From positions 434,001 through 498,000 of the forward strand of contig NZ_CP041403.1 in assembly GCF_014844135.1 (NCBI RefSeq): a stretch of DNA of 64,000 nucleotides, given 5' to 3'. The notes beneath the pieces are model-generated. The model was not told the DNA's origin. It saw only the letters and a list, made by a program, of their open reading frames with translations, and did not search any database. Of this stretch, positions 9,251 through 18,394 are shown piece by piece. Source of the DNA: Arcobacter sp. FWKO B. Its GTDB lineage: Bacteria; Campylobacterota; Campylobacteria; Campylobacterales; Arcobacteraceae. Position numbers and translations under genes: made by a program. The stretch's first letter is position 1, and each line of letters begins with the position of its first letter.

Positions 9251-9304
9251 TATTTAAACCTTTTTTTGATACAATATTTCAAAATAATATCTAAAAGGTG
9301 CTTT

Positions 9305-9907
9305 ATGACAATTAAATCTATGCCGATGGGAATGTATCAAACAAACTGCTATATTGTTGATAGTGATAATAAGCAAGTGATAATAGATCCAGGTGTAGAT
9401 GCAGTGCCTTGGATTATAAAAAATGTTTCAAACCCTATTGCTATTTTAAATACTCATGGACATTTTGATCATGTGTGGAGCAATAAAGAGCTAAAAGAAA
9501 AACTAAATATTCCAATTTATATACCAAAAGATGACTCTTTTATGCTTCAAAATGACCCATTTGGACAAAATATCCCAAAAACAACAGCTGATGTTTTAGT
9601 AAATGGTGATGAAAAATTCAACATTGATGGTTTTGAGTTTGAATATATCTTATTTGCTGGACATACACCAGGTTGTAGTGTTATAAAAATAGGAGATTCC
9701 ATTTTTAGTGGTGATTTTATTTTTAGAGGTTCTATAGGTAGAGTAGATTTCCCCTATTCCAATCCTGATGATATGAAAAAAAGCATCAAAAAAATACTAT
9801 CTTGGGAATTAGCAAGTAAAGATTACATTATTTATCCAGGACATGGTGACAAAACTACCCTAAAAAATGAGATAAATTCTCTTAAAAATTGGTTACATTA
9901 TATATAG
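9305..9907 (+). CDS. Metallo-beta-lactamase-fold hydrolase, glyoxalase II-like
   Basis: A 200-aa hydrolase with the zinc motif NTHGHFDHVW, a further His in FAGHTPGC, the bridging Asp in FSGDFIF and a final His in YPGHGDKTT. This pattern fits the glyoxalase II-like branch, which acts on thioesters such as S-lactoyl conjugates, though the substrate cannot be read. I start at ATG 9305 because AAAAGG lies upstream; an in-frame start at 9266 would put 13 unconserved residues before it and leaves no ribosome site. It is the first gene of a + strand run that ends with the HDOD gene, but the 19-bp gap to the next gene does not prove one transcript. Confidence 0.8.
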   Translation: MTIKSMPMGMYQTNCYIVDSDNKQVIIDPGVDAVPWIIKNVSNPIAILNTHGHFDHVWSNKELKEKLNIPIYIPKDDSFMLQNDPFGQNIPKTTADVLVNGDEKFNIDGFEFEYILFAGHTPGCSVIKIGDSIFSGDFIFRGSIGRVDFPYSNPDDMKKSIKKILSWELASKDYIIYPGHGDKTTLKNEINSLKNWLHYI

Positions 9908-9926
9908 GTTTGGATATAATAGAAGT

Positions 9927-11777
9927 ATGAGAAAAAAAATTGTTGCCAAATTTGTTTTTATATTGTTTGCATTTACTGTTATATTTGCGTTGTATGAATT
10001 ATACAACTCAAGAGTATATGGTATAAACTCGAGCCTAAATAAAGCAGTTTCTGTATCAGAGCTTGTTAAAAATGGTCTTACAACACACATGATAAATGGA
10101 AATACACACCAAAGAGATGTGTTTTTAAACTCAATATCAAATATCCAAAACATTAAAGAAATTTGGGTTGTAAGGGGTGAAAATGTTATTAAACAATATG
10201 GAGAACCTTTCAAAAACGAATACCCAAGAGATGAAATAGATAATAAAGTATTAAAAAGTGGCAAGATGGAATATACCATAAGTGACCACTTTGATGAAGA
10301 ATCTCTAATAAGGGTAACTATCCCTTACAAAGCAGTAAATGATGGTAATACAGACTGTTTAAAGTGCCATAATGTACAATTTGGTGATACACTAGGTGTA
10401 ATTAGCGTTGTTATTGATATTAGTGATTTAAAACAACTTGGGCTTAAAACACTTTATATGCTCTCAATTTTGATTTTAATATTATTTATTATTATATTCC
10501 CTATTTTAAATAAAATTTTACATAAATATTTTGATATTATAGAAAAACTTGGTGAAAATATTCAGCATGCTGCAAATGGAAAATTCTTAAGATTAAAAAC
10601 GAGTGGGGAAAATGAACCAGAAATAAAACATCTTGTTGGACAATACAATGCTTTGATAAACAAACTTGATGATACTTTTGTTGCGATAGATAGCAAACTA
10701 AAAGGTTTAACAGGTTACACATCAAATCAACACTTACTAAACCCAATAGAAGATGCAAATGCAATAGTTGATAATCTTTCTAATATTTTCCAATTTAAAA
10801 AAGCTATTGAACTTGACGAAACCAAAAATGACATTTATCTTAGATTAGCTCAAGTATTAAATAATAGGTTTAATCTTAAAAATTTTACTATGGTAGAGGT
10901 AAATCATACTCTAGAAACAATGCAAATAGCATATAGAAGTGGTGAAATGTACTATTGTTCAAAAGAACTTGAAGACAATCCAGAGCTTTGCCGTGCAGCA
11001 AGAACAAAAACAGATGTAGCAAGCCTTGACTATCACAATAGTTGTCCATATTTTATGTCAAAATCAAAATATCATTATTGTATTGAAACAAAACTTTCAA
11101 AGGATACAAGCTTAATTATAAACTTTATACTTAGTTCAAAAATTGAATTAGAAAATATTTATATGAATGTAAATTTTATCAAGAGTTATATAACTGAAGC
11201 TGCTCCAAATATTGAAGTAAAACTATTATTACAAGCCCTTAAAGAGTCGGCTTTTAAAGACTCACTAACTGGACTTTATAATAGAAAATTCTTAGATGAG
11301 CATATTAAAAAACTTATTCCACAAATGGATAGAGATAATAAGAAATTAGCAATATTAATGCTAGATATGGATCATTTCAAAGCAGTTAATGATGAATATG
11401 GTCATGATATTGGAGATCTTGCGCTAAAAGAACTTGCTAAAGTTTTACAAGACAATATAAGAGAATCAGATGTTGTTGTTAGATTTGGTGGGGAAGAATT
11501 TATAGTGCTTTTAGTTGGTATAAACTCTTCACAAGAAGCACTTAAAGTTGCAGATAAACTAAGACATAAAGTAAGTCAAAATGAAATTAAAGTGTATGAA
11601 AATACTACAATAAGAAAAACCATAAGTATAGGTATGGCAATTTATCCAGACAATTCAACATCGATAGATGCTATTTTCAAATACGCTGATATTGCACTTT
11701 ATGAAGCGAAACGAAAAGGTAGAAATAGAGTGGTAGAGTTCTCACAAGAACAATTAACTGGTGTTGATCTCTTCTAA
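9927..11777 (+). CDS. Diguanylate cyclase with periplasmic heme-c-binding sensor
   Basis: A membrane segment (~6-24) is followed by a periplasmic sensor (~25-170) that contains a c-type heme motif CLKCH at 144-148, a second membrane segment (~175-195), a HAMP-like linker and a GAF-like domain (~290-430). The GAF region has four Cys at 344, 355, 373 and 385. The C-terminal GGDEF domain has GGEEF at 521-525 and an I-site RESD at 512-515. It probably couples redox state, a gas or a ligand sensed at heme to c-di-GMP synthesis; the ligand is unknown. It heads three GGDEF-type genes in tandem. The heme would be attached by CcsBA, encoded 3.9 kb downstream. Confidence 0.85.
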   Translation: MRKKIVAKFVFILFAFTVIFALYELYNSRVYGINSSLNKAVSVSELVKNGLTTHMINGNTHQRDVFLNSISNIQNIKEIWVVRGENVIKQYGEPFKNEYPRDEIDNKVLKSGKMEYTISDHFDEESLIRVTIPYKAVNDGNTDCLKCHNVQFGDTLGVISVVIDISDLKQLGLKTLYMLSILILILFIIIFPILNKILHKYFDIIEKLGENIQHAANGKFLRLKTSGENEPEIKHLVGQYNALINKLDDTFVAIDSKLKGLTGYTSNQHLLNPIEDANAIVDNLSNIFQFKKAIELDETKNDIYLRLAQVLNNRFNLKNFTMVEVNHTLETMQIAYRSGEMYYCSKELEDNPELCRAARTKTDVASLDYHNSCPYFMSKSKYHYCIETKLSKDTSLIINFILSSKIELENIYMNVNFIKSYITEAAPNIEVKLLLQALKESAFKDSLTGLYNRKFLDEHIKKLIPQMDRDNKKLAILMLDMDHFKAVNDEYGHDIGDLALKELAKVLQDNIRESDVVVRFGGEEFIVLLVGINSSQEALKVADKLRHKVSQNEIKVYENTTIRKTISIGMAIYPDNSTSIDAIFKYADIALYEAKRKGRNRVVEFSQEQLTGVDLF

Positions 11778-11793
11778 AACAGGAAATTAAATT

Positions 11794-12765
11794 ATGAAAC
11801 AATTAGTACTCAAAGCTATAGATAAAAAAGAAACCAAACAAAGCATTAAAGAAGAAGTTTCTAATGTATTTGAGCTAATTGAGTGGTTATCTAATGATTT
11901 TACAGATAATGAAAAATTCTTTAGTAAATTATCTCTATGGCTTGCTAAAGAGTTTAAAATAAGACATATTAAAGTTATAATAAAAAACACAAAAAATAAT
12001 CATGAACATGTGATTTTTCACAAAGGAAAAGAGTTTGATATAAATGATGAATTGTGTTTTACAAATCATATTGAAGTATCAAATGAGGAAGAAATTTTTA
12101 TATCTTTATATTCTGATAACTATGAACATCAATCTTATTTATATGAACATATTGCAGATATATCTTCAGTCATTAGTGCATTAAAACCTTATATTATAAA
12201 TACAATATTGTTTCAAGAGCTAAAAGAAAACTCATTTAGAGATAGTGTTACTGGTTTGTACAATAGAGTTTTTTTAGTAGAACATTTACATCAACTCCTC
12301 CCTTTAGCACTTCGTGAAGGTAAACAAATAGCATTTTTGATGGTTGGGATAGATCACTTCAAAGCAGTTATTGATGAGTTTGATTATAAAATTGGGGATA
12401 AAGTGCTAATTTCTTTGGCTAATGTTTTAAAAGACAATATTAGGGAATCTGATGTTGTAGTAAGATTAAATGGTGATGATTTTTTAGTTGTTTTAGCAAA
12501 TGTAAAAGATGAAGATAGTACAATAGCAGTAGCCTTAAAACTTGTTCAAAAGTTTAGTGAAGTTGAAGTCGATGTTGGTGTATATAGTGGACAAAAATTA
12601 AAAAAGACTATTTGTATTGGTATTTCTATGTATCCACAAGATTCAACATCTATTGATCAAATACTAAAGAATGCTGATATTTCACTATATGAAGCACGAA
12701 ATCTTGGTAGAAGTAAAGTATTAAGATTTCAAAAAGAACAAGAAGGTATGGTTCATCTATTTTAA
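11794..12765 (+). CDS. Degenerate GGDEF protein (probably inactive)
   Basis: A 323-aa soluble paralogue of the C-terminal half of the preceding cyclase: a GAF-like region (~20-140) then a GGDEF fold (~145-320). The active-site motif is NGDDF (226-230) instead of GGEEF. The first metal-binding Asp is Gly in MVGIDHF, and the substrate Asn is Ile in AVIDEF. The I-site RESD (217-220) is retained. This suggests a protein that may bind c-di-GMP or modulate its neighbour but does not make it. It starts 16 bp after the cyclase with AGGA upstream and ends with the same -LF terminus as its two paralogues. Confidence 0.82.
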   Translation: MKQLVLKAIDKKETKQSIKEEVSNVFELIEWLSNDFTDNEKFFSKLSLWLAKEFKIRHIKVIIKNTKNNHEHVIFHKGKEFDINDELCFTNHIEVSNEEEIFISLYSDNYEHQSYLYEHIADISSVISALKPYIINTILFQELKENSFRDSVTGLYNRVFLVEHLHQLLPLALREGKQIAFLMVGIDHFKAVIDEFDYKIGDKVLISLANVLKDNIRESDVVVRLNGDDFLVVLANVKDEDSTIAVALKLVQKFSEVEVDVGVYSGQKLKKTICIGISMYPQDSTSIDQILKNADISLYEARNLGRSKVLRFQKEQEGMVHLF

Positions 12766-12784
12766 AATATAAAAGGTTTTTTTA

Positions 12785-13747
12785 ATGAAACATGACTTAT
12801 TGCAATTAATTAAAAATAGCTCAAGTGATAACTACTCTTCACAGTGTATTGAAAATATTTTTTCATTATATGAAAATGTACAATACTCTCATGGGATTGA
12901 CTCTTTAATAGAAATTATTTACAAATGGTTTAATAAAAACTACAATATAAAAGATTTTAAATCTACTTTTTACAATCTTGAAATAGATTATAATCAAGTA
13001 CTTTTTCAAAAAGGTAATGATTTTTATTTGGATAATCTTACATGCAAAACTTTTATTATTGAAGTACATTATTATAAAAATTTAGTTATAGCAATCAATG
13101 CAGATAATGAAAATGATTTTGCAAAAATAGAAAATGATAGTATCATACTAAGTTCAATGTTCTTTTTACTAAATCCTATAATTAAAGATTTCATAATCCA
13201 AAAAGAGCTTTTACAAAACTCGCTAAAAGATCATATTACTGGATTTTATAATAGAAAATATCTTGATGAGTGTCTAAGAAATTCTCAACTAGCAAACTGC
13301 AATGATAAATCTACTGCATTTTTTATGATAGAAGTTGATAGATTTAAATCTGTAATAGATGAATTTGATTATGAAATAGGTGATAAAGTTTTAATAGAAC
13401 TTGCAAAAGTTATCAAATCAATCATACCACCTGAAGCTACTTGTATCAAACTTACTGGATATGAAATGCTTGTACTTATTAACAACATTAATGAGCAAAG
13501 AGCTTATGAAATAGCAAAAGATATTATTAGTAAATTTGCAAATTCTGAAGTTTTGGTAAATTTTTATACTGGACAAACTTTGAAAAAAACTGCTTGTGTT
13601 GGTATTTCAATATATCCTGAACACTCATCATCAAAAGTTCAAGTTATAAAGTATGCTGATATAGCTCTTCAAGAGGCAAAAAACATTGGTAGAAGTACAC
13701 CACTTGTTTATAAAAAAGAAATTGAATCTAGTATTACACTATTTTAA
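12785..13747 (+). CDS. Strongly degenerate GGDEF paralogue
   Basis: A 320-aa soluble protein with the same layout as the gene before it, including the shared block IDEFDY-x-IGDKVLI, but further decayed. The signature is TGYEM (224-228), the first metal Asp is Glu in MIEVDRF, and the RxxD I-site is gone (IPPEAT in its place). The C-terminal half keeps GQTLKKT and GISIYPE, so the fold is probably intact. Neither catalysis nor I-site binding is expected. A structural or partner-binding role in the same operon is inferred. It sits 19 bp after the preceding gene with AAAAGG before the ATG. Confidence 0.8.
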   Translation: MKHDLLQLIKNSSSDNYSSQCIENIFSLYENVQYSHGIDSLIEIIYKWFNKNYNIKDFKSTFYNLEIDYNQVLFQKGNDFYLDNLTCKTFIIEVHYYKNLVIAINADNENDFAKIENDSIILSSMFFLLNPIIKDFIIQKELLQNSLKDHITGFYNRKYLDECLRNSQLANCNDKSTAFFMIEVDRFKSVIDEFDYEIGDKVLIELAKVIKSIIPPEATCIKLTGYEMLVLINNINEQRAYEIAKDIISKFANSEVLVNFYTGQTLKKTACVGISIYPEHSSSKVQVIKYADIALQEAKNIGRSTPLVYKKEIESSITLF

Positions 13748-13758
13748 CAGGATAACTT

Positions 13759-14586
13759 ATGTCAATAATTACAAATAAAATAGATGCTTTACCACCTTTA
13801 CCATCAACTATAACTGAACTTGAAGATTTTAGAACAAGCCCTAATAAAGATCCTGAAATTTTGCTAAAGATTATAGAAAAAGATCCACTTACAATATCTA
13901 CTTTACTAAAAGTTGCAAATTCAGCTATGTTTGCTTTTAGAAGCAAAGTAGAAACACCAAGTCGTGCTATAAGCTTACTAGGTGTAAACTTTACTATTTC
14001 TGTAGCTCTTGGTAGCTCTATGCAAAATATTTTAAAAACAGATTTAAGAGCGTATGGTGTAGATATAGAGCAATTTATGAGATATTCAAACCTTATTGCA
14101 GCACTTATTAATATATGGACAAGTTCTATTTCAAAAGAACTAAAAGAAGAACTTACAATACCTGCTTTCTTACAAGATATTGGAAAGTTGATTATTGCTG
14201 AAATAGCTGCAAGCTATGGAAAAACTGATGCTTTTTATAAACTTATAAAAACTGGTGATATACCTGTTGAAGTGGTAGAAAAAAAGATGGTAGGACTAAG
14301 TAGTTCTGAGATAACTGCAAATATTTTCAAACATTGGAAACTTAGTGAAAATCTTATAAATGCAATAGAATTTGTAGATGATATACAAAAAGTACACCCT
14401 ACATTCTTACAAAAAGCACAAATCCTAAAAGTTGCAAAAACTGCTTGTACGATTACAGATCCTTTAAGTGAAAAAAATATAGCAAAAGCTTTCGAGCTAG
14501 CACAAGAATTTGGACTTGATATTACAAAGCTTGAAGTGGCAATAGATAAACTTCAAGAGAGACTATTGGATGAGAATGAATCATAA
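13759..14586 (+). CDS. HDOD domain signalling protein
   Basis: A 275-aa protein with an HDOD domain over most of its length. Family features include LPPLPSTITELEDF at the start, KDPLTISTLLKVANSA, SRAISLLG and FLQDIGKLI. The metal-binding HD pair of true phosphodiesterases is not present, as is normal for HDOD, so it is likely a protein-binding signalling module. It follows the degenerate GGDEF gene by 11 bp with AGGA upstream, and is the last gene of the run. HDOD proteins are often partnered with c-di-GMP proteins, which fits this context. Confidence 0.83.
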   Translation: MSIITNKIDALPPLPSTITELEDFRTSPNKDPEILLKIIEKDPLTISTLLKVANSAMFAFRSKVETPSRAISLLGVNFTISVALGSSMQNILKTDLRAYGVDIEQFMRYSNLIAALINIWTSSISKELKEELTIPAFLQDIGKLIIAEIAASYGKTDAFYKLIKTGDIPVEVVEKKMVGLSSSEITANIFKHWKLSENLINAIEFVDDIQKVHPTFLQKAQILKVAKTACTITDPLSEKNIAKAFELAQEFGLDITKLEVAIDKLQERLLDENES

Positions 14587-14615
14587 AAGCAATTGCTATA
14601 TTAGCATTTGCAAAA

Positions 14616-14642
14616 TCTCCCTCAAAGCAAAAGCTAGAGGGG
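14616..14642. terminator. weak hairpin between convergent genes
   Basis: CCCTC (14619-14623) can pair with GAGGG (14637-14641) in the 65-bp gap between the HDOD gene and cmoB. There is no clear T run, so a terminator role is only possible. Confidence 0.3.
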
Positions 14643-14651
14643 AATTACCAC

Positions 14652-15563
14652 CTATTTTTTAGTAGCTTTTAAATAAACCCTCTTAGGTGCGGGGTATCCT
14701 TCTACTGTTTTATCTGGGTTAGTTGCATCCAAATAGTCTTCTAAGCTTTGTTCAAAACTCCATTGAGTTGCTCTTTGTTCATCAAATCCTGTTTTTTTAA
14801 TATCTATTATCTCAAAATCACTAAATCCTGCTCTTACAAGCCAGTTTTTTAGTGCATTGACCGTAGGGATAAAATACACATTAGGAATTTTAGAATACCT
14901 ATCTTTTGGCGTAAGCACCATATCATCTTCGCCATCTATCATAAATGTATCTATTAATATTTCCCCATTTGGATTGATAGCACGAGCAAGAGATTTGAGT
15001 GTACTAATAGGATCTGTTCTATGATATAGCACTCCCATCATTACAATAAAGTCAAACTTATGTTCATAATATTCTATATGTTCAACTCCAAGTAACTCAT
15101 ATATAATATCACTCTTTGCAAAGTGATTTACAAAATCAAATTGAAGTTTAAAAAGTGGTGATGGATCAAATCCAACTATTTTTTTTGGCTTATTTTCAAG
15201 CATCCTAAACATATAGTATCCATTATTGCACCCTACATCAGCTACAAGCTTGTTTTCTATATTTAGATGATTTTTTATTATGTTATATTTAATATTACTT
15301 TGCCATTCGCTATCTATTTTGATATCACATACATCAAAAGGACCTTTTCGCCATGGAATAAGTTTTTTTGCACAAGATAATATTTCTTCAAGTTCTTGAT
15401 CGCTAAAATCACTCTTATTACCAACTTTAAACCAATCACCATTTTCAATATAAACATTTTTTATATCAATTTGTTTTGTTTTTTGTACTTTTTCATAAAT
15501 AGGTAGTATGTTTTTCCAGCTAAACCATCTATTTCTCTCTTGTCTTATCTCATTTAAGTCCAT
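14652..15563 (-). CDS. cmoB: tRNA U34 carboxymethyltransferase
   Basis: Transfers a carboxymethyl group from carboxy-S-adenosylmethionine to 5-hydroxyuridine at tRNA position 34. The SAM-fold motif is VADVGCNNGYYM, and the family blocks FDPSPLFKLQF, MMGVLYHRTDP and IDTFMIDGEDD are present, with WSFEQSLEDYLD near the C-terminus. I use ATG 15563 (MDLNEIRQERNRW); a longer frame back to 15659 reaches into the promoter of the divergent ccsBA and adds 32 unconserved residues. Length is 303 aa, near the usual ~300. cmoA, which makes the cofactor, is not in this window. Confidence 0.9.
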   Translation of the reverse strand: MDLNEIRQERNRWFSWKNILPIYEKVQKTKQIDIKNVYIENGDWFKVGNKSDFSDQELEEILSCAKKLIPWRKGPFDVCDIKIDSEWQSNIKYNIIKNHLNIENKLVADVGCNNGYYMFRMLENKPKKIVGFDPSPLFKLQFDFVNHFAKSDIIYELLGVEHIEYYEHKFDFIVMMGVLYHRTDPISTLKSLARAINPNGEILIDTFMIDGEDDMVLTPKDRYSKIPNVYFIPTVNALKNWLVRAGFSDFEIIDIKKTGFDEQRATQWSFEQSLEDYLDATNPDKTVEGYPAPKRVYLKATKK

Positions 15564-15644
15564 AAATATTCCGTTAGTATAAAATTTTTTTTTAATTTTA
15601 GCATTAGTTTGATAAAACAAACAAAAGTCTAATATGAGTTGATA

Positions 15645-15650
15645 TATAAT
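15645..15650 (+). promoter_or_regulatory. predicted -10 box for ccsBA
   Basis: TATAAT lies 27 bp upstream of the TTG start at 15677, in the gap between divergent cmoB and ccsBA. Confidence 0.5.
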
Positions 15651-15676
15651 ACACCACAAAAAAATAAGGAACTGCC

Positions 15677-18379
15677 TTGGATTTCATTAAAAACTTACTC
15701 TTTTCTTATAAAAGCACGATTTTTCTGCTTTTTACTATCGGACTTGGTGCTGCTGTTGCTACATTTGTAGAAAATGACTTTGGAACATCTACTGCTAGAG
15801 TTTTGGTATATAATGCCACATGGTATGAAATAGCTTTAATTTTAACTACTATAAATTTAGCTGGTATCATTTACATAACTAAAATGTGGAGAAAACCAGC
15901 AAAGTTTATCTTTCACTTTGCATTTGTCGTAATACTTATTGGTGCAGGGATAACAAGATATGTTGGATTTGAAGGTATTTTACATATCCGTGAAGGTGAA
16001 ACTACAAATCAAATGGTATCACTTGAACCATATATGCAAATAACAATAAATGATGGTACAAATGAATATTATGAAGAATATCAAAAAGAGTTTAGTGCAC
16101 TTTTTAATAACTTTCATTATAAGATAGATTTTAATAATAAAACATTTGAACTAATCTACAAAAACTATCAATATATCAAACAAAATGGAAGTGATATAGG
16201 GGTAATTTATGCCGATGCAAAAATAGGTGATGAAATTCAAGAAGTTAAACTAATAGGAAAAAGGGGTATGCAAGGTGCTCATATTGATGTAAACTTCAGT
16301 GATGGAACAGTTGTTCATCTTGAATATGGTTCAAAAACACTTGCACTCCCTTTTAGCATGAAATTAAGAGAATTTGAACTTACAAGATATCCAGGTTCTA
16401 TGTCACCATCTTCATTTGCAAGTGAAGTGACTGTTATTGATGGAGATAAAGAAATTGATTATAGGATTTATATGAATAATACTCTTGATTACGGTGGATA
16501 TAAATTTTTCCAAAGTTCTTATGATATGGATGAGTTAGGTACTGTATTATCAGTAAATAATGACCCAGGTAAATGGCCTACATATCTTGGATATTTTTTA
16601 TTAACAGTTGGACTTTTATGGAATCTTTTTGATAAAAATAGTAGATTCTTAAAACTTACAAGATATTTAAAAAAATTTAAAACTGTTGCTATATTTGTAA
16701 CAGCTCTTATGTTTGCAACAAGTGGTGAAGTTCAAGCAAATGACAATGTTGTAAATTATCTAAAAACATATAAACAAGATTCTTTAGAAAGTGCAAAAAT
16801 ATTTGGTGAACTTGTATCACAAGACCACGGCGGAAGAATGAAACCGCTAAATACTATGAATACTGAGATAATGTATAAACTAAGTGGAAAATCATCTATG
16901 TTTGGTATGAATAGTGATCAAATTATTTTAGGTATGCTTACTCGCCCTGATATTTGGTCTCAAATTAAAATGATAAAAATTACTACTCCAAAACTAAAAG
17001 AATTTTTAGGGGTAAATAAAAATGAAAACTATATTGCTTTTAGTGAAGTTTTTGATGGTAGAACTTATAGACTTACAAAACTTGTTGAAGAAGCAAATAG
17101 AGTTCAACCAATAGATAGAGGAACTTATGAAAGAGATATCATTGCTGTTGATGAAAGAATAAATATTGCATATATGGTATATAATAGCTCTCTTTTAAGA
17201 ATTTTACCATACCAAAATGCTGAAAATGAAAGATGGTATAGTGCTATTGAAGCTTTAGATGTGTTAAGTGATCCACATCGTGAGGCTGTAAGTCTTATGA
17301 TTAAGGGATTTATTAATTATGCAGCAGAAGGTCAATGGCAAGAAGCTAATACATTCTTAGGTCATATTTCTACATACCAACAAAGTGTTGGACAAAGTGT
17401 TATACCTCCAAAAAGTAAACTTGATTTAGAAGTTTTTGTAAATAAAGCAGAAATATTCCAAAAACTAACACTTGCATATATTCTTGTTGGATTTATTTTA
17501 TTTATCGTAGCAATGACAAGTGTAATTAATAAAAAACTATATTCTGAAAAAGTTAATAAAATATCTTACTACACAATAGCTGTATTATTTTTGATACATA
17601 CAATTGGTATGGGTCTTAGATGGTATATAAGTGGTCATGCTCCATGGAGTGATACATATGAATCACTTCTATACATAGCGTGGTCAGCAGCACTTGCTGG
17701 TGCAGTATTCTTTAGAAACTCATTAATGGCACTAGCAGCTACAGCTGTGGTAGCAGCAGTATTTATGTTTACAGCACATCTTAGCAATATCAACCCACAA
17801 ATAACAAATCTTGTACCAGTATTAAAATCTTACTGGCTTACAATCCATGTATCTACAATCACAGGTAGTTACGGTTTCTTAGGTCTTGGTGCGATGCTCG
17901 GATTTATGGCGTTGATTTTATTTATATTTAGAAATCCAAACAAACCTAATATTGACGAAACGATAAAACAAATAACTGCAATAAGTGAAATAGCTTTAAT
18001 ATTTGGACTAAGCTTTTTGGTAATAGGAAACTTCTTAGGTGGTGTTTGGGCAAATGAATCTTGGGGAAGATACTGGGGATGGGATCCAAAAGAGACTTGG
18101 GCATATGTTGCAATCGTAGTGTATACAATAGTTTTACACTTAAGACTGATTAAACCACTTAATACTCCATTTGTATTTAGTGTTGCATCACTAGTGGCTT
18201 TTTCATCTATTCTTATGACATATTTTGGTGTAAATTTCTATTTGTCAGGTCTTCATTCATATGCTACTGGTGACCCTGTGCCAGTACCAACATGGGTATA
18301 TGTATCTGTTATAACTATTGCTGTATTAATAGCTCTAGCTTATAAAAATAGAAATCTCAAGAGTTCAACTGAAGAATAA
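15677..18379 (+). CDS. ccsBA: Fused System II cytochrome c synthase (ResB-CcsA)
   Basis: Exports heme and attaches it to CxxCH motifs of periplasmic cytochromes. The N-terminal half is ResB-like, with membrane segments near residues 12-30, 45-65 and 75-95 and a large periplasmic domain ending in the block FFQSSYDMDE. The C-terminal half is CcsA-like with about eight membrane segments. It carries the tryptophan-rich heme motif WGRYWGWDPKETWAY and conserved His in HTIGMGLRW, TIHVSTIT and LHSYATGD. At 900 aa it has the usual length of the Campylobacterota fusion. The start is TTG with AAGGA 7 bases upstream; no ATG fits as well. Confidence 0.92.
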   Translation: MDFIKNLLFSYKSTIFLLFTIGLGAAVATFVENDFGTSTARVLVYNATWYEIALILTTINLAGIIYITKMWRKPAKFIFHFAFVVILIGAGITRYVGFEGILHIREGETTNQMVSLEPYMQITINDGTNEYYEEYQKEFSALFNNFHYKIDFNNKTFELIYKNYQYIKQNGSDIGVIYADAKIGDEIQEVKLIGKRGMQGAHIDVNFSDGTVVHLEYGSKTLALPFSMKLREFELTRYPGSMSPSSFASEVTVIDGDKEIDYRIYMNNTLDYGGYKFFQSSYDMDELGTVLSVNNDPGKWPTYLGYFLLTVGLLWNLFDKNSRFLKLTRYLKKFKTVAIFVTALMFATSGEVQANDNVVNYLKTYKQDSLESAKIFGELVSQDHGGRMKPLNTMNTEIMYKLSGKSSMFGMNSDQIILGMLTRPDIWSQIKMIKITTPKLKEFLGVNKNENYIAFSEVFDGRTYRLTKLVEEANRVQPIDRGTYERDIIAVDERINIAYMVYNSSLLRILPYQNAENERWYSAIEALDVLSDPHREAVSLMIKGFINYAAEGQWQEANTFLGHISTYQQSVGQSVIPPKSKLDLEVFVNKAEIFQKLTLAYILVGFILFIVAMTSVINKKLYSEKVNKISYYTIAVLFLIHTIGMGLRWYISGHAPWSDTYESLLYIAWSAALAGAVFFRNSLMALAATAVVAAVFMFTAHLSNINPQITNLVPVLKSYWLTIHVSTITGSYGFLGLGAMLGFMALILFIFRNPNKPNIDETIKQITAISEIALIFGLSFLVIGNFLGGVWANESWGRYWGWDPKETWAYVAIVVYTIVLHLRLIKPLNTPFVFSVASLVAFSSILMTYFGVNFYLSGLHSYATGDPVPVPTWVYVSVITIAVLIALAYKNRNLKSSTEE

Positions 18380-18394
18380 TTAAAAAGGATTTTT

